A DNA stretch of 64,000 bases, taken from Mansonella perstans. Lineage: Eukaryota; Nematoda; Chromadorea; Rhabditida; Onchocercidae. The position numbers and the translations under genes are program-made. A model generated the notes under the pieces. It made no database searches and had not been told where the DNA came from. It saw only the letters and a list, made by a program, of their open reading frames with translations. The stretch covers positions 124,001 to 188,000 of the forward strand of contig JBAMDO010000020.1 of NCBI GenBank assembly GCA_037074765.1, read 5' to 3'. Shown here one piece after another: positions 39,301 through 50,316 of the stretch (position 1 is its first letter; each line of letters opens with the position of its first letter).

Positions 39301-41240
39301 TGGAAAAAAAAACGAAATAATTATAAAAATATTTTGACTATAAACCAAAATGATCTTTTATTATAATATAATTTTGAAATAATCATAAGATTTTTAATTG
39401 TAAAAGTTTAATAATAAACAAGTAGAATTCGAGTATGTTTACCACATTTACTGTCATTGTTTACCTTCACTTAAACATGATTGGTCAGAATTTACTTACT
39501 GTATATTTATCATATCTGATGATCTTTAATGCATTCTTTGTGGCATTCTTAATGGCTCGCTAGGTACGATCTCTCTTACTCGCATTCCGATTTATTCCGC
39601 ACCGCTAATTCTTACTGAACATTATACTCTTATTACCTTTCATTATTTTATATTAAATTTTCGTAAGCAATAATAAACTTTGCTATTACGTTTTCGACAT
39701 CAGATTACTGTTGTATTACCAAGAATAAGGGATCGCGTAAGTGTTTGCCTTTCTCTCAATTTAATATTTTTCGTATCAAAAACTTTTCCCGACAATCCCT
39801 AAACAACTGTTTACATTTTTGCCAACTTCAAAGTAAGAATACTCTAGCTACTGTACAACATTGTTCACAAAACTGAAGCATTCCGGCACAATTACATTCT
39901 TGAAACTAACAAATTATTATAGCTAAATTCTCATTTTTGTATAAAAATATATATTTAATTTAGACATAAAAGTAGTTTAGTTTGTCGTTCAGTTCTAAAA
40001 TTTGCATCCTTGAATGATAAAAGAAAGCGAATAACCTGTTCGGACTTTTTAGTGCGATGATTGATAACGTAGGAACACATTTCACCGGTGCATGTTTTAC
40101 TTTCACAGTGAGCACCTTTGCACACGCATGTGATGAATGATACTGGTGTAGTCTCCAATCGCCGGATTGCCTTGTCGCCGTTACAATAGTCTCTATCACA
40201 AAAGCAAGTAAACGGATCCTGAAAAGAACTTAGTAAAAAATGCCTGATTTTCTTCACATGCCTTAAAGACTTTGAATACTTCATATTTTTTCCCCAACAT
40301 TTATTGTTTTACTAAAAATATGAAATGAAATTAAGAAAAAAACCAGATCCAACACTTTCATTTTGCTTCCTTTGCTATAAAGTTTATCATATCAAAGAAG
40401 ATTTGAAATTCTATTGAGAACAGAATGACTTGGTAAGCATTCCAAGTATTGTTGAGGGCCAAATAAAGTTCTTAAAAACCTATAAAAATCCCAATATTCC
40501 CACTAATAATTCTTTATTGAGTGTCTACTCTTGGATATGATAAAATCTTCCACATTTTCTTAATTTCATTTTATGTTTTTATATGTTGAGTATGAAATAA
40601 GATATTACAAACTAATTATTTGTTGTCCAGTTTCTGCAAGAACCTATTTGTCTCATTAAAAAGGATTATCATTTAAAAAAAAGTAAATGTATTCACAGAT
40701 AAGTAAGCTGAGAAAATTTTAAAAAATAATCATTATTTCTCTCTTAATTTCATTAACTTTTTCACTCGCGAAAAGATTTGTTGACGAGTAGTTGCTGAAT
40801 AAATATTTCATTAATTTTAAAATATAATTAAATTTGATCTTTTTTACCAGATTTTTAATGCTTTGACTTGGTAGATGTAATTATAATTCAATCTTTCACG
40901 TTTATTCATGATAAAATAACGATGAAAACAATACCTCGCCATCTTTATCGGCAGTCTCGCAGTGACTTCTGATATTTCTTTCAAGCATTCGTCCACTAGC
41001 GCAACCTTTAACAGTACGTGGTTCCCCCCATTCGATGGTACCCCATCGTGCCGCATATATTCCCAGAACGCAATAGTCACCCTCACAAAATGTCCCCATG
41101 CAGTCTTTCCCAACACAATCCAAACATTTTACCGTGTTGCAAAGTGGTAGGAAACATATTGTGAGCATTACTTTTATCCATAGTCGTAACGTTTGATGAT
41201 AATTTGTTGTTGATGAAAATGAAATAAACAGGCGTTGCAT
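36367..41240 (-). CDS. Type I membrane protein with three ET/Ly6-like cysteine modules and an acidic stalk, eight exons
   Basis: Minus-strand exons: 41240-40935, 40218-40036, 39297-39064, 38636-38439, 38261-38164, 38056-37947, 37021-36798 and 36552-36367; about 512 aa, all phases joining. A signal-peptide-like segment (LWIKVMLTICFLPLC) is followed by module 1, which starts CLDCVGKDCMGTFCEGDYC and closes with CFCDRDYCN. Module 2 starts CVCKGAHC and closes with CVCMTDYCN. Module 3 has CTGEFCF and GCASF but lacks the closing CxC...CN. The pattern resembles nematode ET modules or Ly6/uPAR three-finger domains, probably disulphide-bonded and extracellular. Then come basic and strongly acidic low-complexity exons (E/K-rich), a transmembrane helix (LITVFILLMVLIVISGAVW) and a short tail ending YDTVAGG. 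The ATG follows TTTTTTAG by six bases, a likely spliced-leader acceptor. Ligand and role are unknown; I claim no orthologue. Confidence 0.85.
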
Positions 41241-42205
41241 CACTGCCTAAAAAACATAGAGGACAGGTAAATCATTAAAGAAAATGAGAGAACTATATGC
41301 TAATAAACTTGTAAGTCATATATATTGGAAGAAATAAATTGTTGACTTCTTGCAAGAAAAATAGATTAGCTAATTAAGCTAATTTTGCGATGACTATTCA
41401 GTGAAACAAAATTTGAAGCAGTATGAAGTGATGAAAATGAAAAAAAAATCAGCAAACTGATAAGTGACAAGCTAGCTTTGTCTAAGACCGCTATGAAGTT
41501 TATAGAGGAGAAGAGAAGAGGAAAAAGAAGAATGTATGATAAATTTGTGAAAAAGGCCAAATAGACTGACTTCTTTATAAGTAATATTGTTGAAGAATGA
41601 GCTTGCTTTAGAGAAGGAAAATAGAGATGTGGAGAAATGATTCCTAATCCTTTTTGCTTGGTAATTGAGACGATCAAGAGCTTTGTACTTGAATCGGAAC
41701 AATATTATTGCTGTTATGTCAATTTATAAAAAAAATTTTTTATAATGCATTTATAGAAAAGGAAACTGAGAGATTGACAATTAATGTAAACAAGACTACT
41801 ACAAGTCGTTAATTTTAGAAAAGCAGCACATTCTCCTCATATATTAGCTATGAAATCTTTTTTTCCATCCGGACATATTCGCACCTAAAGAAAGCCTTTA
41901 AAAGGCTGAGCAAACGGAAAATGAAAGAGATTGTATGCGATAGGAAAATAACCGGCAAATGCCAATTATTAGACTACACTATATCATATCATATTAAAAT
42001 GGAAATAAAAATAACATTTGCTATAACGATTCAAATATTTTTAGAATGCTGAATTGTTTAGGGTCGAGAGAAGAGCATGGAAAAGGGATGCTGCAAAATA
42101 AAATCCGATTTTTCTAATTCTTTTTCGTCTCTGAATCTTCCTCTTTATGGCCAACGAAGCTTGGAGTAAGATAAGCCTTAAATAGACTGCATGCAAAAGC
42201 TTGGT

Positions 42206-42234
42206 TAGAGGGTTTACACAATGGAATGGCCTAG
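42206..42234. repeat. Exact 29-base direct repeat, copy 1
   Basis: It contains GGTTTACACAATGGAATGGC and matches 42705-42733 exactly, 499 bases away. The sequence around the two copies does not match. Confidence 0.85.
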
Positions 42235-42704
42235 TAGATGTATGAAAGCATAGACACAAGTATATCGCTTTCTCAGACAGCAAAATCAATCACAGGTGGC
42301 CTGATTCATTGGAAGTGCTATCTTAGTGAATAAATGGAACATTGGCAGTTTCTTTGTTTTCTTCATATATTTCACCAGGTCATGTCAATAATAAGTATGT
42401 GCAGTGTTTAACAATCCAACTTGTGAAAGGCTGAAATTTAAGTGTCCTACCTCATATTGCTAATCTGACATGAAAATCATGAATTATTTTTGCAAATTCG
42501 AATAGAATTATCGTGATAGGAAAAGTGAGCTCTTTTATCGTTGTGTGGATGATAGGCTTTTATACAAGGGCTATTGATGTATCAAATCTAACTTTTCAAT
42601 GTTTTATTAATAATGATATGGAAGAGATAAAAAGGAAGAAACAGTAGAGATGAAACAATCTTAGCTATCGAGTAAGGTCCTGCAAATTTCGTAGCTATCA
42701 GATG

Positions 42705-42733
42705 TAGAGGGTTTACACAATGGAATGGCCTAG
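42705..42733. repeat. Exact 29-base direct repeat, copy 2
   Basis: Same orientation as copy 1. Direct repeats flanking a segment can be deletion or insertion footprints, but no element was recognised between them. Confidence 0.85.
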
Positions 42734-43189
42734 AGGCAACAGTTGTGGGTTATTTTCACACATTGACCTGTATTCTGTTTTGATCATAATGACCGGAGTT
42801 CTCATCTCGATTTCTAATACAACAAAGAGTGAGAAAAGGTTAAGATCCATAATCAACTTATGCGATCACCTTGTCTATATCATATATCTGTTTCACTTCA
42901 TCAGGTGTTAATTAATTGTTGATGAAAGGTGAAAGAATTCTGATAAAAATTCTATTTTCATTAAATTTTTAAAATTCCAATTAAATTTTAAAATTCCGAT
43001 TAAAACACTGTCTTTGGTTTTGTTTTTTTAGTAATCAGTGAAGTATAAAATATGCACAAAATTTCGCTTTCTCTATGAGATACGGAAAAGTTGCCAGCAA
43101 TGGTGGCATCAATATAACGTATCACTTAAACATGAAAGACATAAAATCTGAAAATTTTCATCAGCAAGTTAAGCTGGGAGATCATAGCC

Positions 43190-43740
43190 AGCCATAAAGA
43201 AATATCTCAGGTGTTGCAATCCAAGCTACAAAAAATTCATCGCAAATGTAACATTCCTGAAAAGTGGTGCAAATTTTACACATTCTTGAGTAACTCAAAA
43301 ATTCAGAAATTATCGCACTGGTCATGTCGATGCATAGCAATTACAGTGACCCAAGTAGAAGCACAACATTATGCCTTCAACCATTGAAAGGATGTTAGAC
43401 GTTTCTCTAGTGGATGTTTGAAAATATTTGACAGTATGCTGTTCAACTCCAACAAAAAGGTAACTATTGAATACAGCATCAGAAGTTAAGGAAGAAGTTA
43501 ATATGACAAGAAGGATGTAAAACAGATTAGGAATTAACCAATGTTTGGGTACAAGTGAGAAATACCATTCTTTTACATACTACGCGTGCGGATACACTAC
43601 GGAACGTTGTTCCGTAATTACTAGAAATGCAGAGCAAAATTACCAAAACGATAGCAACGAAATAAGCAATGATAACTTATCATTTGGCAAAATTAAAATT
43701 TCCGCCGCACGAACGATTTAGTCGCAAAGCAGAAGCAATT
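43190..43740 (+). pseudogene. Possible decayed retroelement fragment (weak)
   Basis: One frame at 43198-43380 and another at about 43520-43723 read as protein-like, non-low-complexity sequence interrupted by stops. The second has clustered cysteines (YYACGYTTERCSVI) faintly like the gag zinc knuckles of BEL/Pao retrotransposons. No reverse transcriptase, long terminal repeat or intact frame was seen. This is a hint, not an identification. Confidence 0.2.
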
Positions 43741-46700
43741 GCTTGGACTATTAATCAGAATTTGTGAAATGACATACGTCTATTGAAATGAATCCACTAA
43801 CAAATCTAATGCTAGCATTCTGACATTTTGCACTTATTGCTTTGTAATCGAAAAATATTCAGTCCTTACTTATTGCAAATTTAATTTTCAATAATTTTTG
43901 CATGTTAATTGTACTCATTGGTTAAACCGGCTTTCAAATATTGATATTCGTTTCTTTTCATAATGAATTATATCTAACTCTTCGTTCGACAGATAAACGC
44001 CACTACTTTATTTTTACCGAAAAGACCAAAAATTTCAAAAAATAGAAATTACTTCGAACATCGTTGCTTATTCTTGTAGTGAAATTCATTGCAACAAGTT
44101 TTATCACAAAAGTAACAAAGAATTCGAAAAATAGAAGTTAGAAACGATGTTTATGGTCAATTCATTCTGATTGATCGATGAAAATGTACAGATCTTACCT
44201 ATAAACTAAAAATACTTATCAGAGAAGTTTCAAAAGCACCATTGCGCTATTTCCTGCAGTATAGTACAAGGAAAAGAGCAGAGTAACGGTCAGAAGTTAG
44301 CTTGCTTTCGTTTTCCAAATAGTGACCCATACTGATAGCATATGGGAAGGCAAGAGATGTCACCAAAGTCCTGAGTAATTTCTCTTCATCTTAATCTTTC
44401 CTGAGGACAGTAACCTGAATTCATTAGGGACACCACTCATAGTTGATACAAATGCCACAAATGGGTATCGCCATTTTCTTCTGTCAGTCCACAGATTTTC
44501 ATTTTCAGAATCGTCGGATTTTTATGTTTATTGGTGATGGTTTAAATTTCGCAGCACGATAGCTTACGTTGAACTCGAGAATGGCAGTGAAGTGTCTAAG
44601 CAAAAGCAAAATTGGAATTGGAGAGTTAAAAAAAAGAAGGAAAAAAAGAACTCGTTGGTATAAAAAATTTCGAATTGCTATATACGGAGTATAGTGGTGT
44701 GTGTGGTCTTATTTTCTCAATTTTAGATCATCTGGCCAAATTTGACAGATTGATTGGCCAAATTTGATAGACTCTCCAATCTCTTGAACTTTCTTGCCTT
44801 GGTTCAGTAAGAATTTTTGGTAAGAATCCAATAAGAATTCATTTTTGGCATACCCAAAAATGCAATATTACTGCTTCACATTTAAGTTATATGACAATTT
44901 TTGAAAGCTATTTATGAAAGCAATTTGTTTCAAATGAAAAGAGAATTTATCTGGAAGTTTTTGCTCTTCATTAATTACAATTTGCCAACAATCCATTTAT
45001 TAAAAAGATAATGCGAGAGAATTTCATACACTAATCATTCTATCAAATTCTTTCACAAATTCACACATGTTTTATTGGTTTTAGAATTCTTCACCGCTGA
45101 TTTATTTGACTGAAACTTTGTAATCTGACGTTTACATACTAATAACATATACTTGCTCGATATAAGACATTATCAAAATTAAATTACGACAAAATTTACG
45201 ACACTTCGATTATTAAATCTTGCGACAAGTAATTCGATATTTGACCTATCTCGACGTTCGCAAAGTTATATGAATAAAGAAGAAATTGTTAAGTAGTGTA
45301 GTATGTTAAGAATGCTATTTAGATACTGAAATTTAATAATTATTGAGCTATAATACAGCAATATCTCAATGAAATTGTATTTTTCCTACGTCTGAGATAA
45401 TATCATTAATTTAATTCAAAAGTGCAATTTTTTTACATCATGCAATCATTAGATAATCACTAGGAAGTAATTAATGAGCTTAAAATTTCAATGCAATGGG
45501 ATAACGTTAGGGACTTGCCAGTAATGCAATCATTTCAGTGTTGGATTTATTCGAAAAGACTTATTTTAGTTGCCTAGTGATTTTAATCTCCTTATTTTGT
45601 CATTACTGCAGTCATGAAATGTTCGCCAGTTATTGCACTCAAAGATCTTCTGCTGTAGGTACCATTTTTTGTTCAATTTCAAATGTCTATTTTTTTTTTT
45701 TTGTTGTCCTGTCTGCACACACTTGCAGTGTCTAAGAAGCTCATTTTATAGCATTCCGGATCAGGATTAATTCTTTAGACATTTCCGATTATATCTTATC
45801 CTTGTAACATTTTTCAAATCTTTTAAGCAGTAAACTATGATAGAAATTTTTTGTTTCTCAAAAATTTTAATTTCATAGATTTTATATTTGTTGTTCTGAA
45901 TTAATCGAATTATTCACTATATTTATTTGCCTATTTTTTTTGTTAGCATGGCTGCTATCATTTTTTTTCCCAAAAGTTATTTAAAACTTTTCTTCTTGAG
46001 AGAGCATCCAGAAGCATGCATATGATAAATATATTTTCAAATATTTTTTTCAATAATTCAAAGAATTAGTATAAGTTTGATTTTGGAAAGAAAACTGCAG
46101 CTGATATTGATTTTGCACATGTTATGGAGATACTATTTTTTTTTCATACACCTAATGTTTTTCCTCATTTTTTTCTCTTTTCAACTTCTCTTTCAAAGTG
46201 TAAATTTTCTTCTTCAATTAAAACAGAACAATAAGTCAAATTTTCATTTTGCAATTCGTTTTGTTGAATTTCTATGGATTGTTAATTTTTACCATTTTTT
46301 TTTGATCCATTAAAATAACAAAGTAAGTGTGAATAAAGTAAGAGTAAAAGTATTCATTAGAGGATGCAATATGAAAGTTTGCAATGAAAGTTTGCTTTTT
46401 TGTTTTTTATTGAAAGTTTCCAAATGTTTTTTGTATTTTTTTTTGTTATTGCCATTAAAAATTTCGAATGAAACTGCTAGCAATTTTTCCGTTTATTTTT
46501 CATTTTTTTCATTCGAATTTGATTTATTATTAAAAGGATGAATGTATAATAAGCAAACTCTTCTCACTTTATTAAATTATTCTTAAGAATTTACATCATT
46601 TATATCATCATTTCCATGGTAACAATGATGCTAGAAGAAAAGGGAAGGGAATTATGGATTGTGTAAAGATTGTGTAAAGTTTGGAAAAAAGAAAAAAGTT

Positions 46701-47424
46701 TGAATTGTGTAAAGAGTTTTAAGTAAGAAAAATAAATAATAAATGAGTGAGTGCGGAAGAAATGTGATTAAAAGGAGCAGTATTAATTCATTCAACTTCT
46801 CGATACGATTAGTGATAATGATAGCCATTTGGTGTCCTATGTCCTATGTTTTTGTTTTGCGTCCAAATAATATTCCCAAAAAATTAATTAATACTTCTTC
46901 TTCACTGGCGAATGGTATCCATTTCACTTCTGCATATATCAATTCACAACACTAGTTTAATTTTCCTTGTTTGCTTATATTGCTCTCAAAATTATTGTCA
47001 GATATGCAAACTGCAGGTGGTTGTAAATTCAAACAAGAATTTTGCATGGTTTTAAAACCAACATTGAAATGCCAACGATATATCACTTTGGTTCCTTATA
47101 CACTATTTGGGCGCAACTTCTATACTAGATCACTTCTTATCCTTTCGATAGTTTAGGTAATTTGTTGTAAAATAGGAATTTTCAGTCTTTTATAAATGAA
47201 ATAAAATATTTGCAACGATTGATAAATTATATCCTTATCAATTATTTTTATCCTTCTTATCACTTTTACTTTCGAAATTATTTTCTATCAGGATTAAAGT
47301 TAGGCTTGCATGAACAAAAGTAATGAAGTTCTTTGGATTGTTTTTGTTCTTATTACAGTACTGTCATTATTTTCCTGCACACTTTCTTTTGAACATTTAA
47401 CATGGAAATGGTATATATAGCGTA

Positions 47425-47688
47425 TAGTTCAATGAGTGGCTGTATTTGACATTTGACCTAAAAAAGCAATATGTGCTGAATGGCTGTATTTGACATTTAA
47501 CCTAAAAAAGCAATACGTGCTGAGTGTTTTTTGCTCAACTATAGTTCAATGAGTGGCTGTATTTGACATTTGATCTAAAAAAGCAATACGTGCTGAGTGT
47601 TTTTTGCTCAACTATAGTTCAATTAGTGGCTATATTTGACATTTGACCTAAAAAAGCAATACGTGCAATGTGTTTTCTGCTCAACTAA
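47425..47688. repeat. 73-bp tandem repeat, about 3.5 copies, upstream of NDPK
   Basis: Units begin TAGTTCAATGAGTGGCTG and contain a CTAAAAAAGCAATACGTGCT segment; one internal unit is shortened at its start. Copies two to four are nearly identical, which suggests recent expansion. The array ends about 440 bases before the NDPK start codon. Confidence 0.85.
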
Positions 47689-48131
47689 TTGCTCTTTGAT
47701 AGTAATAGTAATCAAACAGTGTGCATTAGCCATTCATCAAATAGATCCATTTTCTTTAGTAAATATTCAGGAATTTCTTGTGCTACTTATCTGAATCATT
47801 TTATTTCATTCGAAACGTCATAATTAATTAAAATTATTCATTAATCTAAGATAAACATCAAGCATTGATAGTATTCATTGAGAATTTCTCAGTCACACAC
47901 TTTCCTTTCCATAATATTCAAGTATTCTAATTTTTTTTTCCATATTATTTCTTTTTACTTATTATCCTATCACTTTTATCAGTTTTTTTTTTATGCTCTG
48001 CATTATTTTAAAACAAAGCATAATTTGATCAATGCCAATAAAGTATAATCGAAATATAATTCTGAAGGACGAAAACATTCTACAGTTTATTGTTTTTAGA
48101 AGAAAGCAAAGAAAAGGAGAACGATTGCCAG

Positions 48132-48970
48132 ATGTCAAATACAAAGGAACGAACTTTTATATGTATCAAACCAGATGCCGTGCAGCGTGGCTTAATTGGG
48201 AGAATTGTTGAACGATTCGAACAACGAGGATACAAATTAGTTGCTATGAAGATGATGAAAGCCGCAAAATCACATTTAGAAGTAAGTCTGATCACGAAAT
48301 ATCTTCCATATTTTCATAACTTTGCACATAGATAGATTTTTGATCCTGGCTAGCCAACGCATTACCGACTTTAAAATTTCACGGCTGCGAAATGGCAAAA
48401 TAAATTTTCGTACTTGTTTATTATAAGTATGAGAAACTTCATTGATGGAATCATCATTTCAGGAACATTATCAAGAATTGCAAGGGAAGCCGTTTTTCAA
48501 GGATTTAGTGAATTACATGTCATCGGGACCTGTAGTTGCCATGGTATGGGAAGGCCTTGACGTGATCAAGCAGGGTCGACAAATGCTTGGCGCCACAAAT
48601 CCTCTAAATTCGATGCCAGGTTAGGATTCATTATTTTTTGTTGCATTATAATGCTTATGGGTCAATCATATGAGAAATCAGGATAATGAACTGGAAAAAA
48701 ACTTTCTCACTGTTGATATGGCGCAGTGTAGACACGCAATCATCAAGTTGTATTTTTCTGTTTCGTTAAACAGCTGTCAATTGTAGGCGATGAAAATTAA
48801 AGAATTTTATTCCAGGTACCATTCGTGGTGATTTCTCAATACAAACAGGACGAAATATAGTACATGGTTCAGATTCATTACCATCAGCTGAACGTGAAAT
48901 TGCTCTGTGGTTTAAACCAGAAGAACTTTGTGAATGGAATTCGGCAACAACAATGTGGGTGTATGAATAG
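48132..48970 (+). CDS. ndk-1: Nucleoside diphosphate kinase (NDPK, NM23 group I), three exons
   Basis: NDPK moves the gamma phosphate from ATP to other nucleoside diphosphates through a phosphohistidine intermediate, keeping NTP pools balanced; it works as a hexamer in the cytosol. Exons: 48132-48281, 48463-48619 and 48816-48970, giving 153 aa, the usual length. Motifs seen are [45 protein letters not shown] and [10 protein letters not shown], with the catalytic histidine at about residue 119, and the C-terminal WVYE. No key residue is missing. The ATG follows GTTTTTAG by about 30 bases, consistent with trans-splicing. The poly(A) signal is at 49156. The gene is convergent with the LIM gene. 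Confidence 0.96.
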
Positions 48971-49155
48971 AAATGATAGTAAATTGATAAACCAAAGTAG
49001 TTTTAGACAGTAATTTGTGGCGATATGTTTTCATGCTCAAGAATATAAAAGTGCAAATGAAAATGAATTCCTCATGTCAAGTTCACATTAAAAAGTTTAG
49101 GGAGATCCCGAATTTTGTATTTCTTTGATTTGCGAATCGTCCAGGAAAAACTAGG

Positions 49156-49161
49156 AATAAA
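49156..49161 (+). terminator. AATAAA poly(A) signal of NDPK
   Basis: AATAAA falls 186 bases after the TAG stop and before the 3' end of the opposing LIM gene at 49236. Confidence 0.6.
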
Positions 49162-49235
49162 TGTAAGCTGCTTACATTGACTAAAATTAAAAGACAAACA
49201 TACTTTAATATTTCATTTATCATATGTAGAATTCA

Positions 49236-49969
49236 TCAATATTTAGAAGGAATGATGTTATCAGTATCACGAATAATATGATTCATTAATACTTCCCCCC
49301 AAAGACAATCTCTGTCTATTAGACGATTATCGTCATCTTCAAAATATTCCACATCCAAAACACGATGACATCGGGTACATTTAAAACAGTTAAGATGATA
49401 TAAGCGACCATCTGTAATGTTCAAAAAAAAATTTTTAAGGGATTTTTTGGATTTTTTTTTAAATTTAAAAGACTCTATAAGACATCTATCTACCCAAAAT
49501 AAACGTTGTTTAAAAAGTAAATCGTTAATTTTGATAAGAAACTCTTAAGTCATATCGTACGGAATTTGATTACATGAAAGCGGAATTGACACTGGTTACA
49601 GATAAATTGTCTGAAAAAAACTCTCTGCTCTAATTGTTAAATCACCGAACATAAATGTATACGAGATTGGTGAACTATACAAAAGGGTACTGAAATGAAG
49701 CATGAATGAAGAAGGAACGAACCGTTTACAACATATTCGTTGACAATAGATTTCTTGCATTTATAACATTTAGGACTAAGTTTGTCGAAACAACGAGTAC
49801 AAGCAACTTTAGTATCTTCAATAATAAAACTTTCCTCAATATAATATATTCGCGTATTGCAATAGTTACAACATAAGTGATTCACGTGATACAATTGTCC
49901 GTGAACTAAGATAGCTTCCTCGTTTACAAATGGCTCTGCGCATTTTGCACAACGACCTCTTTGAAACAT
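49236..49969 (-). CDS. Two-LIM-domain protein, two exons
   Basis: Minus-strand exons 49969-49723 and 49411-49236 encode about 140 aa, joined at a split GAT codon (NDGRLYHLNC). LIM1 (residues about 7-65) has CAKC, then YHVNHLCCNYC and CTRCFDK; a histidine replaces the usual cysteine, as in some PINCH LIM domains (YHxxH). LIM2 (about 69-125) has CYKC, then YHLNCFKCTRC, but the last zinc pair is atypical (LIDRDC in place of CxxC/H). LIM domains are zinc-binding protein-interaction modules; a cytoskeletal or adhesion adaptor role is likely, but no partner can be read here. The start aligns just before the first zinc ligand. It is short for a PINCH or Enigma protein and may be a lineage-specific small LIM-only protein or lack further exons. 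Confidence 0.85.
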
Positions 49970-50316
49970 CTTCAATTTTTACAATTATTTAAATTTTTTA
50001 ATGAAATAATCAATGAAGTTAGAAAAAAAAAATAAAAACATTTGTTTACTAGGCTTATATGATATTCACATATGATATATCATCTATTTAGATTACCAAT
50101 ATTAGCAAATCTTCTTTTTGGTCTTATTAGTTTGCACATCGAGCAACCTTTTAACGCTTAGCGTAGTACCTATCAATGACACATCAATGGAGTCGATGAT
50201 AAGAGTTGATTTGGACAAACGTAAGGTTTTGTCGTAAATGTAACGTGGAATGAATCAATGTTTAGATAATAAAGGAATCAGATGATAAGATGATGATGAT
50301 GATGGTTTGATGTTGC
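49970..50316. promoter_or_regulatory. Divergent promoter region between LIM (minus) and SNX27 (plus) genes
   Basis: Only 347 bases separate the two start codons, so both promoters should lie here. The sequence is AT-rich with no clear TATA box or conserved element. A TGA in frame nine bases before the SNX27 ATG fixes that start. Confidence 0.5.

Larger units (their letters stand above)
41241..48131. other. Intergenic, about 6.9 kb, repeat-bearing
   Basis: This is the shared upstream region of the minus-strand membrane protein gene and the plus-strand NDPK gene. It contains an exact 29-base direct repeat (42206-42234 and 42705-42733), a possible decayed retroelement fragment (43190-43740) and a 73-base tandem repeat (47425-47688). 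Open frames at 41366-41702 (minus), 45538-47156 (plus) and elsewhere are low-complexity with no domain or splice continuity. The last bases (GTTTTTAG at about 48100) form the likely leader acceptor of NDPK. Confidence 0.5.

Noticed and set aside
43595..43613. Short stem-loop TACGGAACGTTGTTCCGTA considered as a terminator or RNA structure
   Set aside because: An 8-base stem alone in a eukaryotic intergenic region has no supporting context; bacterial-type termination is not relevant here.
45538..47156. Several plus-strand frames upstream of NDPK
   Set aside because: Phe/Tyr/Leu-rich translations of T-rich DNA with no shared phase, no domain and no clear splice sites.
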